Assembly (NCBI GenBank): GCA_037974665.1
Contig: CM075770.1
Location: 59,097,850 to 59,161,849, forward strand
From: Ehretia macrophylla
Taxonomy: Eukaryota; Streptophyta; Magnoliopsida; Boraginales; Ehretiaceae
Direction: 5' to 3'
DNA: 64,000 nucleotides
The notes below the pieces were generated by a model. That model was not told where the DNA came from. It saw nothing but the letters and a program-made list of their open reading frames with translations, and made no database searches. Positions 37,849-49,999 of the stretch are shown piece after piece. The stretch's first letter is position 1. Each line of letters opens with the position of its first letter. Position numbers and translations under genes: made by a program.

Positions 37849-38409
37849 GTCATGTTGAGGAGACAATTCCTTTATGTGTTAATGGTTCACAGTCCCAGCC
37901 TAGAGAAATGGCCATTCAGAAGGCCTAATGGGCTTAACGACAACCCATCCGCTTCAACAACGCAACATCCTCGCAAAACATGATATCGACGCGTTGTAGG
38001 GCCCTCTAATGTCGCGCAAGTAAGGTTGTCATCCTTTTAACAACTCACAATGTATGATCCGGGACGAAAAAACAGAGCAAAAGAAAAAAATGGCCCGAAA
38101 CTGATGAAAACGTTCGATTTTGGGCTCCAAAAATAGGCAAAGCGAGCAAGCTCGCTGCCCCCGTCGTTGAGCTCTCAGAGAGCTTTGCAACGGTATGCTG
38201 TGCGCCGCGTAACTTCTTACAGATCAAAAGTTATGGGCACCGGAGCGAGAAAAACCTGGTCATAAGCCCTACGCCCTGGGTTTGCGGGCCCAGCCTCCAC
38301 GTGAAGCGAAGTTGTCTTGCCCACGGTGCCGTGGGATTCAATAATAGAAATGTGGTGGATAAAGTATCTTGGCAACCCTAATCGGAGCAAAAAAACAAAT
38401 TGAAAAAAA

Positions 38410-38526
38410 GAGTGCAACACGAGGACTTCCCTGGGGTCACCCATCCTAGAACTACTCTCGCCCAAGCACACTTAACTTCAGAGTTCTGATGGGATCCGGT
38501 GCATTGGTGCTGGTATGATCGCACCC
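38410..38526 (-). rRNA. 5S rRNA copy 54
   Basis: 117 bp; 1-nt deletion in the C box (ccctggggtcaccc), related in type to copy 28. Confidence 0.86.
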
Positions 38527-39085
38527 ATCATGTTGCGAGCACAATTCCTTTATGTGTTAACGGTTCACAGTCCTAGCCTAGTGAGATGGCCCATTCAAAA
38601 GGCCTAATGGGCTTAAGGACAACCCATCCACTTCAACAACACAGCATCCTCGCAAGACGTGATATCGACGCGTTGTAGGGCCCTCTAATGTCCCGCGAGT
38701 AAGGTTGTCGTCCTTTTAACAGCTCACGACGTACGATCCGGGACGGAAAAACATAGCAAAAGAAGAAAAGTGGCCCGAAACTGATGAAAACGTTCGATTT
38801 TGGGCTCCAAAAAAGGCACAACAAGCAAGCTGGCTGCCCCCGTCGTAGAGCTCTTGGAGAGCTTTGCAACGGTATGCTATGCGCCGCGTAACTCCTTATG
38901 GATCAAAAGTTATGGGCACCGGAGCGACGGAGACTTGGTCACAAGCCCTATGCCCTCGGTTTGCTGGCCCAGCCTCCACGTGAAGCGAAGTTGTCTTGCC
39001 CAAGATGCCGTGGGATTCGATAATAGAAATGTGGTGGATAAAGTATCTTGGCAACCCTAACCGGAGCAAAAAAAATTGAAAAAGG

Positions 39086-39203
39086 GGGTGCAACACGAGG
39101 ACTTCCCAAGGGGTCACCCATCCTAGTACTACTCTCGTACAAGCACGCTTAACTTCGGAGTTCTGATGGGATCTGGTGCATTAGTGCTGGTATGATCTCA
39201 CCC
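39086..39203 (-). rRNA. 5S rRNA copy 55
   Basis: Full-length with 5 differences. Last 5S gene before the retrotransposon block; its spacer is the one that received the insertions. Confidence 0.9.
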
Positions 39204-39281
39204 GTCATGTTGAGGGCACAATTCCTTTATGTGTTAACGGTTTACAGTCCCAGCCTAGAGAGATGGCCCATTCAGAAGGCC

Positions 39282-39286
39282 CAATG
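39282..39286. repeat. Target-site duplication CAATG, left copy
   Basis: Last 5 bp of 5S spacer before the element; falls in the right arm of the GCCCATT/AATGGGC hairpin. Confidence 0.8.
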
Positions 39287-42111
39287 TGTCACGCCCCAAC
39301 CCGGCCTAAAAAGGTTAGACTAGGGTGTGATTTGAACATCCAAGTCACGTCGCGTACTTAACCGTTCATGTAGATTTAACACTTAACATTTTGGCCTAAA
39401 CTCCAAAATTTTTCAAAAAAATCGGCAGCATAACGGCTGTAATTGGGCTCTTTGGTTTGACCTAATTCTCTAAACGCCTCAAAATTTACTAACTCAAATT
39501 CATTTCCAACTAAGATTACTATTTATCATCTATTGAAATGCCCACCGGTTGTCTTGATGTCTTGTTTGATTAATAACCTAGCATGATACTATGTCTCATT
39601 CATTTGTTAATACTCGTTACCAAAGTACCTGTTGATCTTAGCTTAATAACGTGTACCTGCTTAAGATTTGGTTGGTTCATTTTACTTAGTCTTTACCTAA
39701 TACTTCATAATCATATTATAGATACTAGCAGTAATAATAGCAAAACGATCATAATAGTATCTAGTGTCTATCTAGTTAATATCAGTACAAACCAAAATTA
39801 GACCCCAAATTACAACGGGGGACTTTTACAATACAACATTGAGCAACATAAAAGAAATAGTATTCAAGTAGAATAGTTCACAAATAGCCATATTCACGCA
39901 AGCACATAGGACAGACAATCACTCCAAGGAATCATCGATAGGCACATCGTCCTTAGGTACCTGTTCTTCATCTTCTTCACCTGAGATGATAAAAGAGGGT
40001 GAGTCCTTATGAACTCAGCGAGGGGGAACGAGAAATAGGTTTTGAAACTCATTTTCCGGTTCAACTTATGTAAATCCCTTTTGCAAGCATGAATATAACA
40101 CAATTAAGTACATAACAATAATATTAAGTAAAGGAACACAATTACTAGTCTTTCCTCCCCGAGGTTCTCCAGGAACCAAGCGAGAGTACTTATACATATA
40201 GAAAAAGGATACGGTGAGCTTTTGCTCTCAATTGTTGCGGCCGACTTCAAATCATCCCCTTAACACGCCAAGTGGATGTACTCCGGATGTACCCCGAAAT
40301 CCTACGACCCAACTCTCCGAGGAAGTCTAGCCCCCAAGCGAGAGAGGGAATAGGTACCATGGTAGTAACGGGTGCACCGGCAAGCCCGATGCTGCCCGGT
40401 GTGCGTGATCGCTACCATGCCAGAATGAAAGGTTGCAACCTTGTATGCAATGCACATTTATGACATTTAATATATCACATTAGGGGGACAACAAAGTATG
40501 TTGCCTCCGGACAGTCATAAGATTGCACATTGACAAGTAAACAAGCGAGGCACGGATAGACAAGTAATTTCACTTGAAAATCTCATGGAGTTATATGAAC
40601 ATTAAACGGACAGCCATGTAACGCACATAAATCAAGTCATATAACTCAATTCAAAGTCCACGTAATCAAATAATAAGATTATATAACATGCAACAACATC
40701 TACGTGGGCTCGGATGCAAGAAAAGCCTATTTGTCAACATGCAATGATCAAAATCACATTTAGGACTATAAGGGCATCTACGGGCAGCCTACTAAGCATA
40801 TAATTCCACACAATATCCAAATGATCAACACTTAGCAAGACTACCTAGTCATTAGGGTTTCCATTTCGTGCTTACCCGTGCGATTAAACCCTAAGTCAAC
40901 TCAAAATCAATCTCAAGCCATGCATCAATTAATTCAAACATCCCCAAGTACTCAAAACAGTCCACACAACATCCCAATGTCACAATCCCAAGCAATTAAT
41001 ACCACATGAGAAGTTACAACAATTTTTCTAAGCATATAACCAAGTGAACCCTCACTGCAATAGGCTGTTTTCCCACAATCATTAAGACAAGCAAAAATCT
41101 CCAATTCCAGTGAATAAGATGTCAAATTAAAGCGTAAGAAGTGAACTAAAATCAGAAACAAACCTTGCATCATTTGGAGTTCGGGATCGTTAGTTATAGG
41201 CGAAACAGTGAGATAGCACAAAACTGTCCAGATTTGCACATATTTCAATAATTGATGTCTTTGAGGTCCTTAGGGTCCGATTTAGCCTTAGTCCATTTCT
41301 GAAAAAATTGTCCAGAACCGAAAAATCTAGTAGCACACCAAGTTTCATGCATTTTGGACATCATTACTAAGTCAAATCCGGTTCGTTCTACAAGGTCAGT
41401 GCATCTGCCAAAACCTGCTTCATTTATCCAGATTTCCAGATTTGGACACATTTTAATGATTTTCCATTTTGAGGACCATAGAATCGAAATTATCTTTGGC
41501 CTATTTCTGCAAAAAATGTTCAAAACTGGCAAAAATAGTCACCTACCAATTTTCATGCATTTTCAACATCATTGGCCTAGCCAAACTCACCTCGAAACAA
41601 CAAGTCAGAGAACTGTCACACAATCCGATTTCACCTATCATCATTTTCAAGCCAAAACCATGCCATGCATGGTTGAGGAAGCTTATGAACACACATATAA
41701 CTCAAGTACAGAAGCAAAGACATACATTTAAGAGCATGCATGTGGATTTTTGAAGGATTTTCAAAAGGTTTTAGCCCTCACCTTAGCAAATCAACAAGAA
41801 GATGCACAAAAACTTGTTGAAGCACAATTTTCTTCTTCTTCCTTGCTTAGCCAAGACACCACCCGATTTCTCTCTATTTTTCCTAGCTTAGTGACCAAGT
41901 TCTTAGTAGATGCATGTGGTTAGAACAAGAAGAAAAGAAATGGAAGCTAGCAAACTCACCAAGGCCGAAATGGTGACTCAAAGAGCATGCATGTGTGATT
42001 CTTGCATCCTAGCTAGCTTGGTCGAGTTCCTTTGCTTGTGGCTTGTTTTGATACACCATGGATTGATGAAGATGAGCAAAGGCAAGAGAAAACTCAGCCA
42101 AAACCGAGATT

Positions 42112-42178
42112 GAGAGAGAAGAATGAGAGGGAGAGAGAGAAATGTGAGGAGAGTGAGAGAAATGAGAGAAAATAGAAG
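42112..42178. repeat. GA-rich low-complexity tract in LTR A
   Basis: Runs of GAGA and GGGAGAGAG, pyrimidine-rich in the element's sense. It recurs at 48703-48770, 52827-52894 and 56945-57014 in the other LTRs, so it is a fixed part of the LTR. Confidence 0.8.
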
Positions 42179-42485
42179 CTTTTGCAATTGTTGATGCAAA
42201 TGTTGGCCTTGGGCATGCAAAAATCTGATTTTGTGTCATCTTTTGAATTGTTTTAGCATGTGTGTAAGAGAATGTTGGGTATTTTGGGATTTTAGGTAGA
42301 ATAGAATATAGGATATGTTTAGAGGTTTGTGAGATTTTGTCTTGTAGTGAGTTTAAAATATAATATTTAGGTGTTAGTGGATTTTGTAGAGATTTGAATT
42401 AGGATTATAATAATAGTTAGTGGTGTTTGTAGGATTATTTTATAGTCTAGTGCTTTGTGTAGGATTTTTTATTGATTAGGATGCG

Positions 42486-42945
42486 GGCACGCTTTGCTAG
42501 GTCTTGGGCACGCACTACGAGACACGCACATAAATCGATACGAGGCACGAATCACGAGGTAGACACGAACTACGAGGTAGATGCATACTTCATGACTAAG
42601 GCATGTATTTCAAGACTAATGCACGCAATCCTAGGTGAATGCATGTAAACCAATGCAAGGCATGCAAATCAAGGCACCACTCTATAACTAAGTTAAGGTA
42701 CGCAGTTCTAGGTCAGGGCACACGAAATAAGGTATCGCACGCAAATTGAGGTCTCGTACGTATTTCAAGGTCAGGACACGTATATCTAGGTATGCAGTAC
42801 ATTGAGGATTAGGGCGCACAATTCTAAGTCAAGGCACGTATGACGACGCGTGCACGAAAATCAAGATAGGGCACGCAATCCAAGATCAGTCATATAATTC
42901 TATGTCTAAGGAACGTAAATCGAGGTAACACACGTTATTCGGGGT
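42486..42945 (-). repeat. Degenerate 19-21 bp tandem repeats at the LTR 5' (U3) end
   Basis: Successive units of the form GCACGcAAaTCnAGGTnaaG run for about 460 bp, starting right inside the element-sense start of LTR A. The same array is in B (about 49075-49535) and C (about 53200-53660). In D (about 57474-57690) it is roughly half as long. A U3 location suggests enhancer-like or structural repeats; this is inference. Confidence 0.72.
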
Positions 42946-42956
42946 CGGGCCTCACA

Positions 42957-42969
42957 TCCTCCCCTCCTT
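42957..42969 (-). other. Polypurine tract
   Basis: Minus strand AAGGAGGGGAGGA directly abuts the 3' LTR start TGTGAGGCCC. This is the expected plus-strand priming site, and its position fixes the element's orientation. Confidence 0.85.
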
Positions 42970-45850
42970 AAAAGAATTTTGTCCCGAAATTCATTATTGC
43001 CTATTGAGGTCATTTAGATGGATTCTGACCCTTGTTATTCTTCCTACTCCGGTTCGTCCCGTGTTTGGTGATCTCTTACCACAACCAATTCACTTCTTAT
43101 GTTTTTCCAATCATTTAATTCGGTGTGACCTCTACATTTACATTTTTTTCCTTTGAACGACTCTATTCTCCATTTGATCTTAAGGTCAAGTTCATTAGCT
43201 AAGGTTAGGATCTCCAAACATAGTAATCAAAGCTGCATCGGTATTCTAACAATATAACTATGACTCCAAAATCATGACTTATGTTGTGTCAATCTTTTTT
43301 TATTCATACCTCAAAAGGAATATCATAATAATTCCATGATCCTAGCGTGACATACACTAATTTCTAGATGATAGGTCTATATCCGATTTACATATCCTAT
43401 CTACTAGCTTCAAAATTGTTAGCACGTAGGACATACACATGTTATGGATTATTTCCACGATACGACCCTATTTTCAGGTTGAACTCATCAAACAAACTAA
43501 TCCATCTCAAGTCGTCATCTATCGGTAGTATCATAGTTCTTATCTTGAAGGTACATTGGATTAGTAAATCTTCTAATGACTAGTGTTCCGGTTATAAGCT
43601 CCTATTATTTCCCAGCTTCGTTAACCTTCACGCTCGTAATCAAGGAGAAAGACCGTTGAGATTCATTAAACTCGAATTCTAAGGTTTTTTAAGTATCACC
43701 AACAACTTGCCATCGAAATTGCATGGGTAAACTAATCATTTAGAATTAGTTCAACTTTTCAAGTAAGCTTCATTAGCTTGTAATCCACAATTTATTTCCT
43801 TATTCAAATCTCTATTTTCAAGTCACAAGGCTTCAGAATTTTCTTTCAATCTCATCCAAAACTCCTAAGGCGAATAGTATCAACCTCAAATAAATTCCAC
43901 TCACCTCAATCCAAGGTTACGTCATACTTAAGAAGACAATGGTCCTACTCACTTAGCGACCTAGTCATTCCTTCGAACACTTAATGCCCGCCAATATATC
44001 TTCGACAATAATGTTACTAAGCTGGGTTCATCGCCATGTAAGTGATATCAATGCTCTACTAGGTTACCGGCCGTACAACAACAATCCTAGGACTATAAAT
44101 GGGTGCCGAAATGACCGAGCTCATAAAATACTTACACGAGATAACTTCAAGGTTGTATCAATATAAGAATTATGACCACGAGACATCTTTCAACATAACC
44201 TAATAGAACTTCAAAAGTAATCAACCACTTATTTAACTATCACTACAAGATTCACCCCTCTTATTCAATGATCACAATTCAAAGTCTACCAATCGCTAGT
44301 TCCTAGATGTGAAATGGTGCACATAGATACGGTGGTCTAACAATAGTCTCTTGGGTCATTATGACTCTAATTCATCTCTATCTTAACTACATGAAATCTT
44401 ACTCTTCTCATTTATATGTTCAACTAGCTAAGAGCGTCAAGACTCATCGACCTTAGGTCCTAGGGTTTACCATGAATCATCATGCATACTCACTATTAGC
44501 TATTTAGGATTACTAATCATACCTTAACGACTCCACTTTGTAACCGAATGCTTTAATCTCATTTCCATGGTTTATATATTAGGTCCATTGGTATTACTTA
44601 GGGATATATGCTTCTTAACATCCTCTACGGTATCCAAATAACGAGTGTATATAATGATTTACTTTGCATAATCACAACTAAATCAGAGGGCACCAAACTG
44701 ATACCATGGTTCTTAATATCACCAATATCCAACTTAGGGCCTTCAGCAACGTTAGTCATCTAACGCAAAATTCAACACCTTACACTTCTATTCGACCTAA
44801 CATTTTAGGTGCAGTTTTCCCAACACGGGTTCTAGCTACGTGAATTCCTTGATTCCAACATTCCTATAACTTGTTATACTAAAGAATCATCAACCTTGTT
44901 AAACTCAGTCTCCATAACTGCCTACATGTCTTGAGTTTATCCATTGTTAACTCACTTAAATACGCTATCCATGACTTAATAATCTAACCCCTAAAAGTAA
45001 ATTATTGTCAACTTCCATGAATTCCTCTCTTAATTTCTAGGTCATGATCTCAACACTTAGTGAACTTGAAACTTGCTAGTATATACCACATCAGATTCAT
45101 CAATGCTTAATTCCAATCAAGTAAGGATTCAATCGTACGAGTATATTGCTAACTTCTTAGATAGTCTATCAAGCCAATTTTAAGATGTGACAAATGGATT
45201 CAAAGAAACCTCCAAGTCAACTTCCACTATCAGCACATGAGAATATATACTATTCTACATATTTAATAGTATACCCTTATATCTAAGGAAGTAGCATGTC
45301 TTTAACCTTTATACTTGAACCACAATGAAAAGAACGGTTTAACGGAATCAAAACTTCATAGCCATAAAATTGATAACTTAATCATAGGTATGAGTATTCC
45401 AAAGATAAGGGGATAACTTTATCTCAACATTTATACATGTGCTACGCATTTTATATATGCATATCCAATAATACATACGATCCATCAAGTACCTATGAAG
45501 ATGCGAGAAATCTCTAACCGAGCCTTTTCGTTCGTCCTGCACAAATTCACTTCCCTGAAAGTCCTAATCCTAACTATCTATGTGTATAAACAGTCATTCA
45601 TAGTTATATAACATGCACATGTATCAAGGAAAGAGTATAAAAGCATGCATGCATTATCGAGGTCACTAACGTGTCGGTGTGCATGACACATAATACATAT
45701 GGTCCTCAAAAGCACATAATATTCAATGCTCAAAGCAATTAAAGCACAGTAGCACACATTAACACATATAAACAAGATATCATAATTACCTTAGGGCCTC
45801 TACCTATGGTCCGAGAGTTGAACCCGACTAATGCCTAGTTACTAAACTAA

Positions 45851-45862
45851 GCTCTGATACCA
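45851..45862 (-). other. Primer-binding site for initiator tRNA-Met
   Basis: Minus strand TGGTATCAGAGC is the complement of the plant tRNA-iMet 3' end. It starts 13 nt after the 5' LTR ends (...GCATGACA), a longer gap than the few bases usual in plant LTR elements. Confidence 0.88.
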
Positions 45863-45875
45863 TTCTAATATAAGG

Positions 45876-48800
45876 TGTCATGCCCCAACCCGGCCTAAAA
45901 AGGTTAGACTAGGGTGTCATCTAAATATCCAAGTCATTTCTCGTACTTAATCGTTCATGAAGATTTAACACTTAACGTTTTGGCCTAAACTCCAAAATTT
46001 TTCAAAAAAAATCGGCAGCATGACGGCTGTAATTGGACTCTTTGGTTTTACCTAATTCTCTAAACGCCTCAAAATTTACTATCTCAAATTCATTTCCAAC
46101 TAAGATTACTATTTATCATCAATTGAAATGGCCGCCGGTTGTCTTGCTGTCTCGTTTGATTAATAACCTAGCATGATACTATGTCTCGTTCATTTGTTAA
46201 TCCTCATTACCAAAGTACCTGTTGATCTTAGCTTAATAACGAGTACCTGCTTAAGATTTGGTTGGTTCATTTTACTTAGCCTTTACCTAATACTTCATAA
46301 TCCAATTATAGATACTAGCAGTAATAATAGCAAAACGATCATAGTAGTGTCTAGTGTCTATCTAGTTAATATCAGTAAAAACCAAAATCAGACCCCAAAT
46401 TACAACGGGGGTCTTTTACAATACAACATTTAGCAACATAAAAGAAATAGTCTTCAAGTAGCATAGTTCACAAATGGCCATATTCACGCAAGCACATAGG
46501 ACAGGCAATCACTCCAAGGAATCATCGATAGGCACATCGTCCTTAGGTACCTGTTCTTGATCTTTTTCACCTGAGATGATAAAAGATGGTGAGTCCTTAT
46601 GAACTCAGCGAGGGAGAACGAGAAATAGGTTTTGAAACTCATTTTCCGGTTCAACTTCTGAAAATCCCTTTTGCAAGCATGAATATAACACAATTAAGTA
46701 CATAACAATAATATAAAGTAAAGGAACACAATTACCAGTCTTTCCTCCCCGAGGTTCTCCAGGAACCAAGCGAGAGTACTTATACATGTATAAAAAGGAT
46801 ACGGTGAGCTTTTGCTCTCAGTTGTTGCGGCCAACTTCAAATCATCCCCTTAACATGCCAAGTGGGTTTACTCCGGATGTACCCCGAAATCCTACGACCC
46901 AACTCTCCGAGGAAGTCTAGCCCCCAAGCGAGAGAGGGAATAGGTACCATGGTAGTCACGGGTGCACCAGCAAGCCCAATGCCGCCTGGTGTGCGTGATC
47001 GCTACCATACAATAATGAAAGGTTGCAACCTTGTATGCAATGCACATTTATGACATTTAATATATCACATTAGGAGGACAACAAAGTAGGTTGCCTCCGA
47101 ACAGTCATAAGATTGCACATTGACAAGTAAACAAGCGAGGCACGGATAGACAAGTAATTTCACTTGAAAAGCTCATGGAGTTATATGAACATTAAACGGA
47201 CAGCCATGTAACGCACATAAATCAAGTCATATAACTCAATTCAAAGTCCACATAATCAAATAATAAGATTATATAACATGCAACAACATCTACGTGGGCT
47301 CGGATGCAAGAAAAGCCTATTTGTCAACATGCAATGATCAAAATCACATTTAGGACTATAAGGGCATCTACGGGCAGCCTACTAAGCATATAATTCCACA
47401 CAATATCCAAATGATCAACACTTAGCAAGACTACCTAGTCATTAGGGTTTCCATTTCGTGCTTACCCGTGTGATTAAACCCTAAGTCAACTCAAAATCAA
47501 TCTCAAGCCATGCATCAATTAATTCAAACATCCCCAAGAACTCAAAACAGTCCACACAATATCCCAATGTCACAATCCCAAGCAATTAATACCACACGAG
47601 AAGTTACAACAATTTTTCTAAGCATATAACCAAGTGTACCCTCACTGCAATAGGCTGTTTTCCCACAATCATTAAGACAAGAAAACAATATCCAATTCCC
47701 GTGAATAAGATTTCAAATTAAATCTTAAGAAGTGAACTAAAATCAGAAACAAACCTTGCATCATTTGGAGTTCGGGATCATTAGTTATAGCCGAAATAGT
47801 GAGATAGCACAAAACTGTCCAGATTTGCACACATTTCAATAATTGACATTTCTGAGGTCCTTAGGGTCAGATTTAGCCTTAGTCCATTTCTGAAAAAAAA
47901 TGTCCAGAACGGAAAAATCTAGCAGCATACCAAATTTCATGCTTTTTGGACATCATTTACTAAGTCAAATCTGGTTCGTTCTACAAGGTCAGTGCATCTG
48001 CCAAAACCTGCTTCATTTTTCCAGATTTCCAGATTTGGACACATTTTAAAGATTTTCCATTTTGAGGACATAGAGTCGAAATTAGCTTTGGCGTATTTCT
48101 GTAAAAAATGTTCAAAACAGGAAAAAATAGTCACCTACCAATTTTCATAGATTTTCAAGATCATTTGCCTAGTCAAACTCACCTCGAAACAACAGGTCAG
48201 AGAGCTGTCACACAATCCGATTTCACCTATCATCATTTTCAAGCCAAAATCTTGCCATGCATGGTTGAGGAAGCTTATGAACACACATATAACTCAAGTA
48301 CAGAAGCAAAGACATACATTTAAGAGCATGCATGTGGATTTTTGAAGGATTTTCAAAAGATTTTAGCCCTCACCTTAGCAAATCAACAAGAAGATGTACA
48401 AAAACTTGTTGAAACACAATTTTCTTCTTCTTCCTTGCTTAGCCAAGACACCACCCGATTTCTCTCTATTTTTCCTAGCTTAGTGACCAAGTTCTTAGTA
48501 GATGCATGTGGTTAGAACAAGAAGAAAAGAAATGGAAGCTAGCAAACTCACCAAGGCCGAAATGGTGACTCATAGAGCATGCATGTGTGATTTTTGCATC
48601 CTAGCTAGCTTGGTCGAGTTCCTATGCTTGTGGCTTGTCTTGATAAACCATGGATTGATGAAGATGAGTAAAGGCAAGATAAAACTCAGCCAAAACCAAG
48701 ATTGAGAGAGAAGAATGAGAGGGAGAGAGAGAAATATGAGGAGAGTGAGAGAAATGAGAGAAAATAGAAGCTTTTGCAATTGTTGATGCAAATGTTGGCC

Positions 48801-49548
48801 TTGGGCATGCAAAAATCTGATTTTGTGTCATCTTTTGAATTGTTTTAGCATGTGTGTAAGAGAATGTTGGGTATTTAGGGATTTTAGGTAGAATAGAATA
48901 TGAGATATGTTTAGAGGTTTGTGAGATTTTGTCTTGTAGTGAGTTTAAAATATAATATTTAGGTGTTAGTGGATTTTGTAGAGATTTGAATTAGGATTAT
49001 AATAATAGTTAGTGGTGTTTGTAGGATTATTTTATAGTCTAGTACTTTGTGTAGGATTCTTTATTGATTAGCGTGCGGGCACGCTTTCCTAGGTCTATGG
49101 CATGCACTACGAGACACACACATAAATCGATAGAGGCATGAATCACGAGGTAGACACGAACTACGAGGTAGATGCGTACTTCATGACTAAGGCACGTACC
49201 TCAAGACTAATGCATGCAATCCTAGGTGAATGCACATAAACCAATGCAAGGCACACAAATCAAGGCACGACTCTATATCTAGGTTAAGGTACGCAGTTCA
49301 AGGTTAGGGCACACGAAACGAGGTATTGCACGCAAATCGAGGTCTCGCATATAATTCAAGGTCAGGACACGTATATCTAGGTATGCAGTACATCGAGGAT
49401 TATGGCACACAATTCTAAGTCAAGGCACGTATGAAGATGCTTGCACAAAAACCAAGACAGGGCACGCAATCCAAGATCAGTCATATAATTCTAGGTCTAA
49501 GGCACGTAAATCGAGGTAACACATGTTATTCGGGGTCGGGCCTCACAT
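45876..49548 (-). repeat. LTR B (5' LTR of the complete element)
   Basis: 3,673 bp, colinear with LTR A. The right edge ...CCTCACAT is followed by the duplicated CAATG and then 5S spacer. It contains the same GA tract (48703-48770) and U3 repeat array (about 49075-49535). Confidence 0.88.
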
Positions 49549-49999
49549 CAATGGGCTTAACGACAACCCATCCGCTTCAACAACGAAGCATCCTCGCAAG
49601 ACGTGATATCGACTCGTTGTAGGGCCCTCTAATGTCCCGCGAGTAAGGTTGTCGTCCTTTTAACAGCTCACGATGTACGATCCGGGATGGAAAAACATAG
49701 CAAAAGAAGAAAAGTGGCCTGAAACTGATGAAAACGTTTGATTTTGGGCTCCAAAAAGGGGCACAGCGAGCAAGCTACTACCCCCGTCATAGAGCTCTCG
49801 GAGATCTTTGCAACGGTATGTTGTGCGCCGCGTAACTCCTTAGGAATCAAAAGTTATGGGCACCGGAGCGAGGGAGACTTGGTCACAAGCCCTACGCCCT
49901 CGGTTTGCGGGCCCCACCTCCACATGAAACGAAGTAGTCTTGCCCAAGGTGCCGTGGGATTTGATAATATAAATGTGGTGGATAAAGTATCTTGGCGAC
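49549..49999. repeat. Orphan 5S spacer segment 1 (451 bp)
   Basis: 5S spacer from the hairpin's CAATGGGC to CTTGGCGAC, with no 5S gene. It starts at the CAATG duplication of the complete element and stops at the D-type LTR junction. Private variants (gcaagctact, ccggagcgagggaga, gataatataaatg) are shared with segment 2. Confidence 0.92.

Larger units (their letters stand above)
17462..39286 (-). repeat. 5S rDNA tandem array, block II (33 units)
   Basis: Continuation of the same array after the solo LTR; it resumes mid-spacer. Thirty-three 5S copies, mostly 675-680 bp apart. Exceptions are copies 23 to 24 (519 bp), 31 to 32 (642 bp) and 49 to 50 (631 bp), which carry spacer deletions. It contains the six-unit higher-order repeat described separately. 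It ends in the spacer hairpin after copy 55, where the LARD-like element begins. The spacers hold nothing but spacer repeat motifs. Confidence 0.97.
39287..42956 (-). repeat. LTR A (3' LTR of the complete element)
   Basis: 3,670 bp, TG...CA bounded (plus-strand TGTCACGCCCC to GGGCCTCACA). It aligns end to end with LTR B at 45876. Some parts are nearly identical, while the first 300 bp differ more (about 7 percent by eye). The open frames inside, such as 40272-40463, are not supported as genes. Confidence 0.88.
42957..45875 (-). other. Non-coding internal region of the LARD-like element
   Basis: 2,919 bp, AT-rich, between the two LTRs. Frames are short and interrupted, and I recognise no retroviral domain. 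Next to the 3' LTR the minus strand reads EFRDKILLRRGG across about 42938-42982. This resembles the EFRDEILL-type C-terminal tails I associate with plant Ty3/gypsy polyproteins, so the element probably derives from a gypsy-type parent. The rest may hold packaging and dimerisation signals; none can be shown from sequence alone. Confidence 0.75.
39287..49548 (-). mobile_element. LARD-like non-autonomous LTR retrotransposon (10.3 kb)
   Basis: A complete element reading on the minus strand: 5' LTR 45876-49548, primer-binding site 45851-45862, internal region 42957-45875, polypurine tract about 42957-42969, 3' LTR 39287-42956. Both flanks carry CAATG (39282-39286 and 49549-49553), a perfect 5-bp target-site duplication. 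This requires the LTR to begin ATGTGAGG on the minus strand, one base outside the canonical TG. The 2.9-kb interior has no open frame above 71 codons and no gag, protease, RT, RNase H or integrase. Very long LTRs around a non-coding core match the LARD class, which depends on proteins from an autonomous partner. A short Ty3/gypsy-like tail remains beside the polypurine tract. Confidence 0.88.

Noticed and set aside
40272-40463. 63-codon frame kept in LTRs A, B and C (also 46862-47053 and 50987-51178)
   Set aside because: It lies antisense within the LTR and is not kept open in D. Conservation is explained by recent common ancestry of the LTRs.
41978-42239. Leucine/serine-rich frames over the GA-rich tract in each LTR
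   Set aside because: Low-complexity translation of a purine/pyrimidine tract; two overlapping frames are equally open, which points to composition and not coding.
42957-45875. Possible hidden gag-pol in the element interior
   Set aside because: Only frames of 60-71 codons are open, and I found no RT, integrase or zinc-knuckle motif; only a short tail-like peptide by the polypurine tract.
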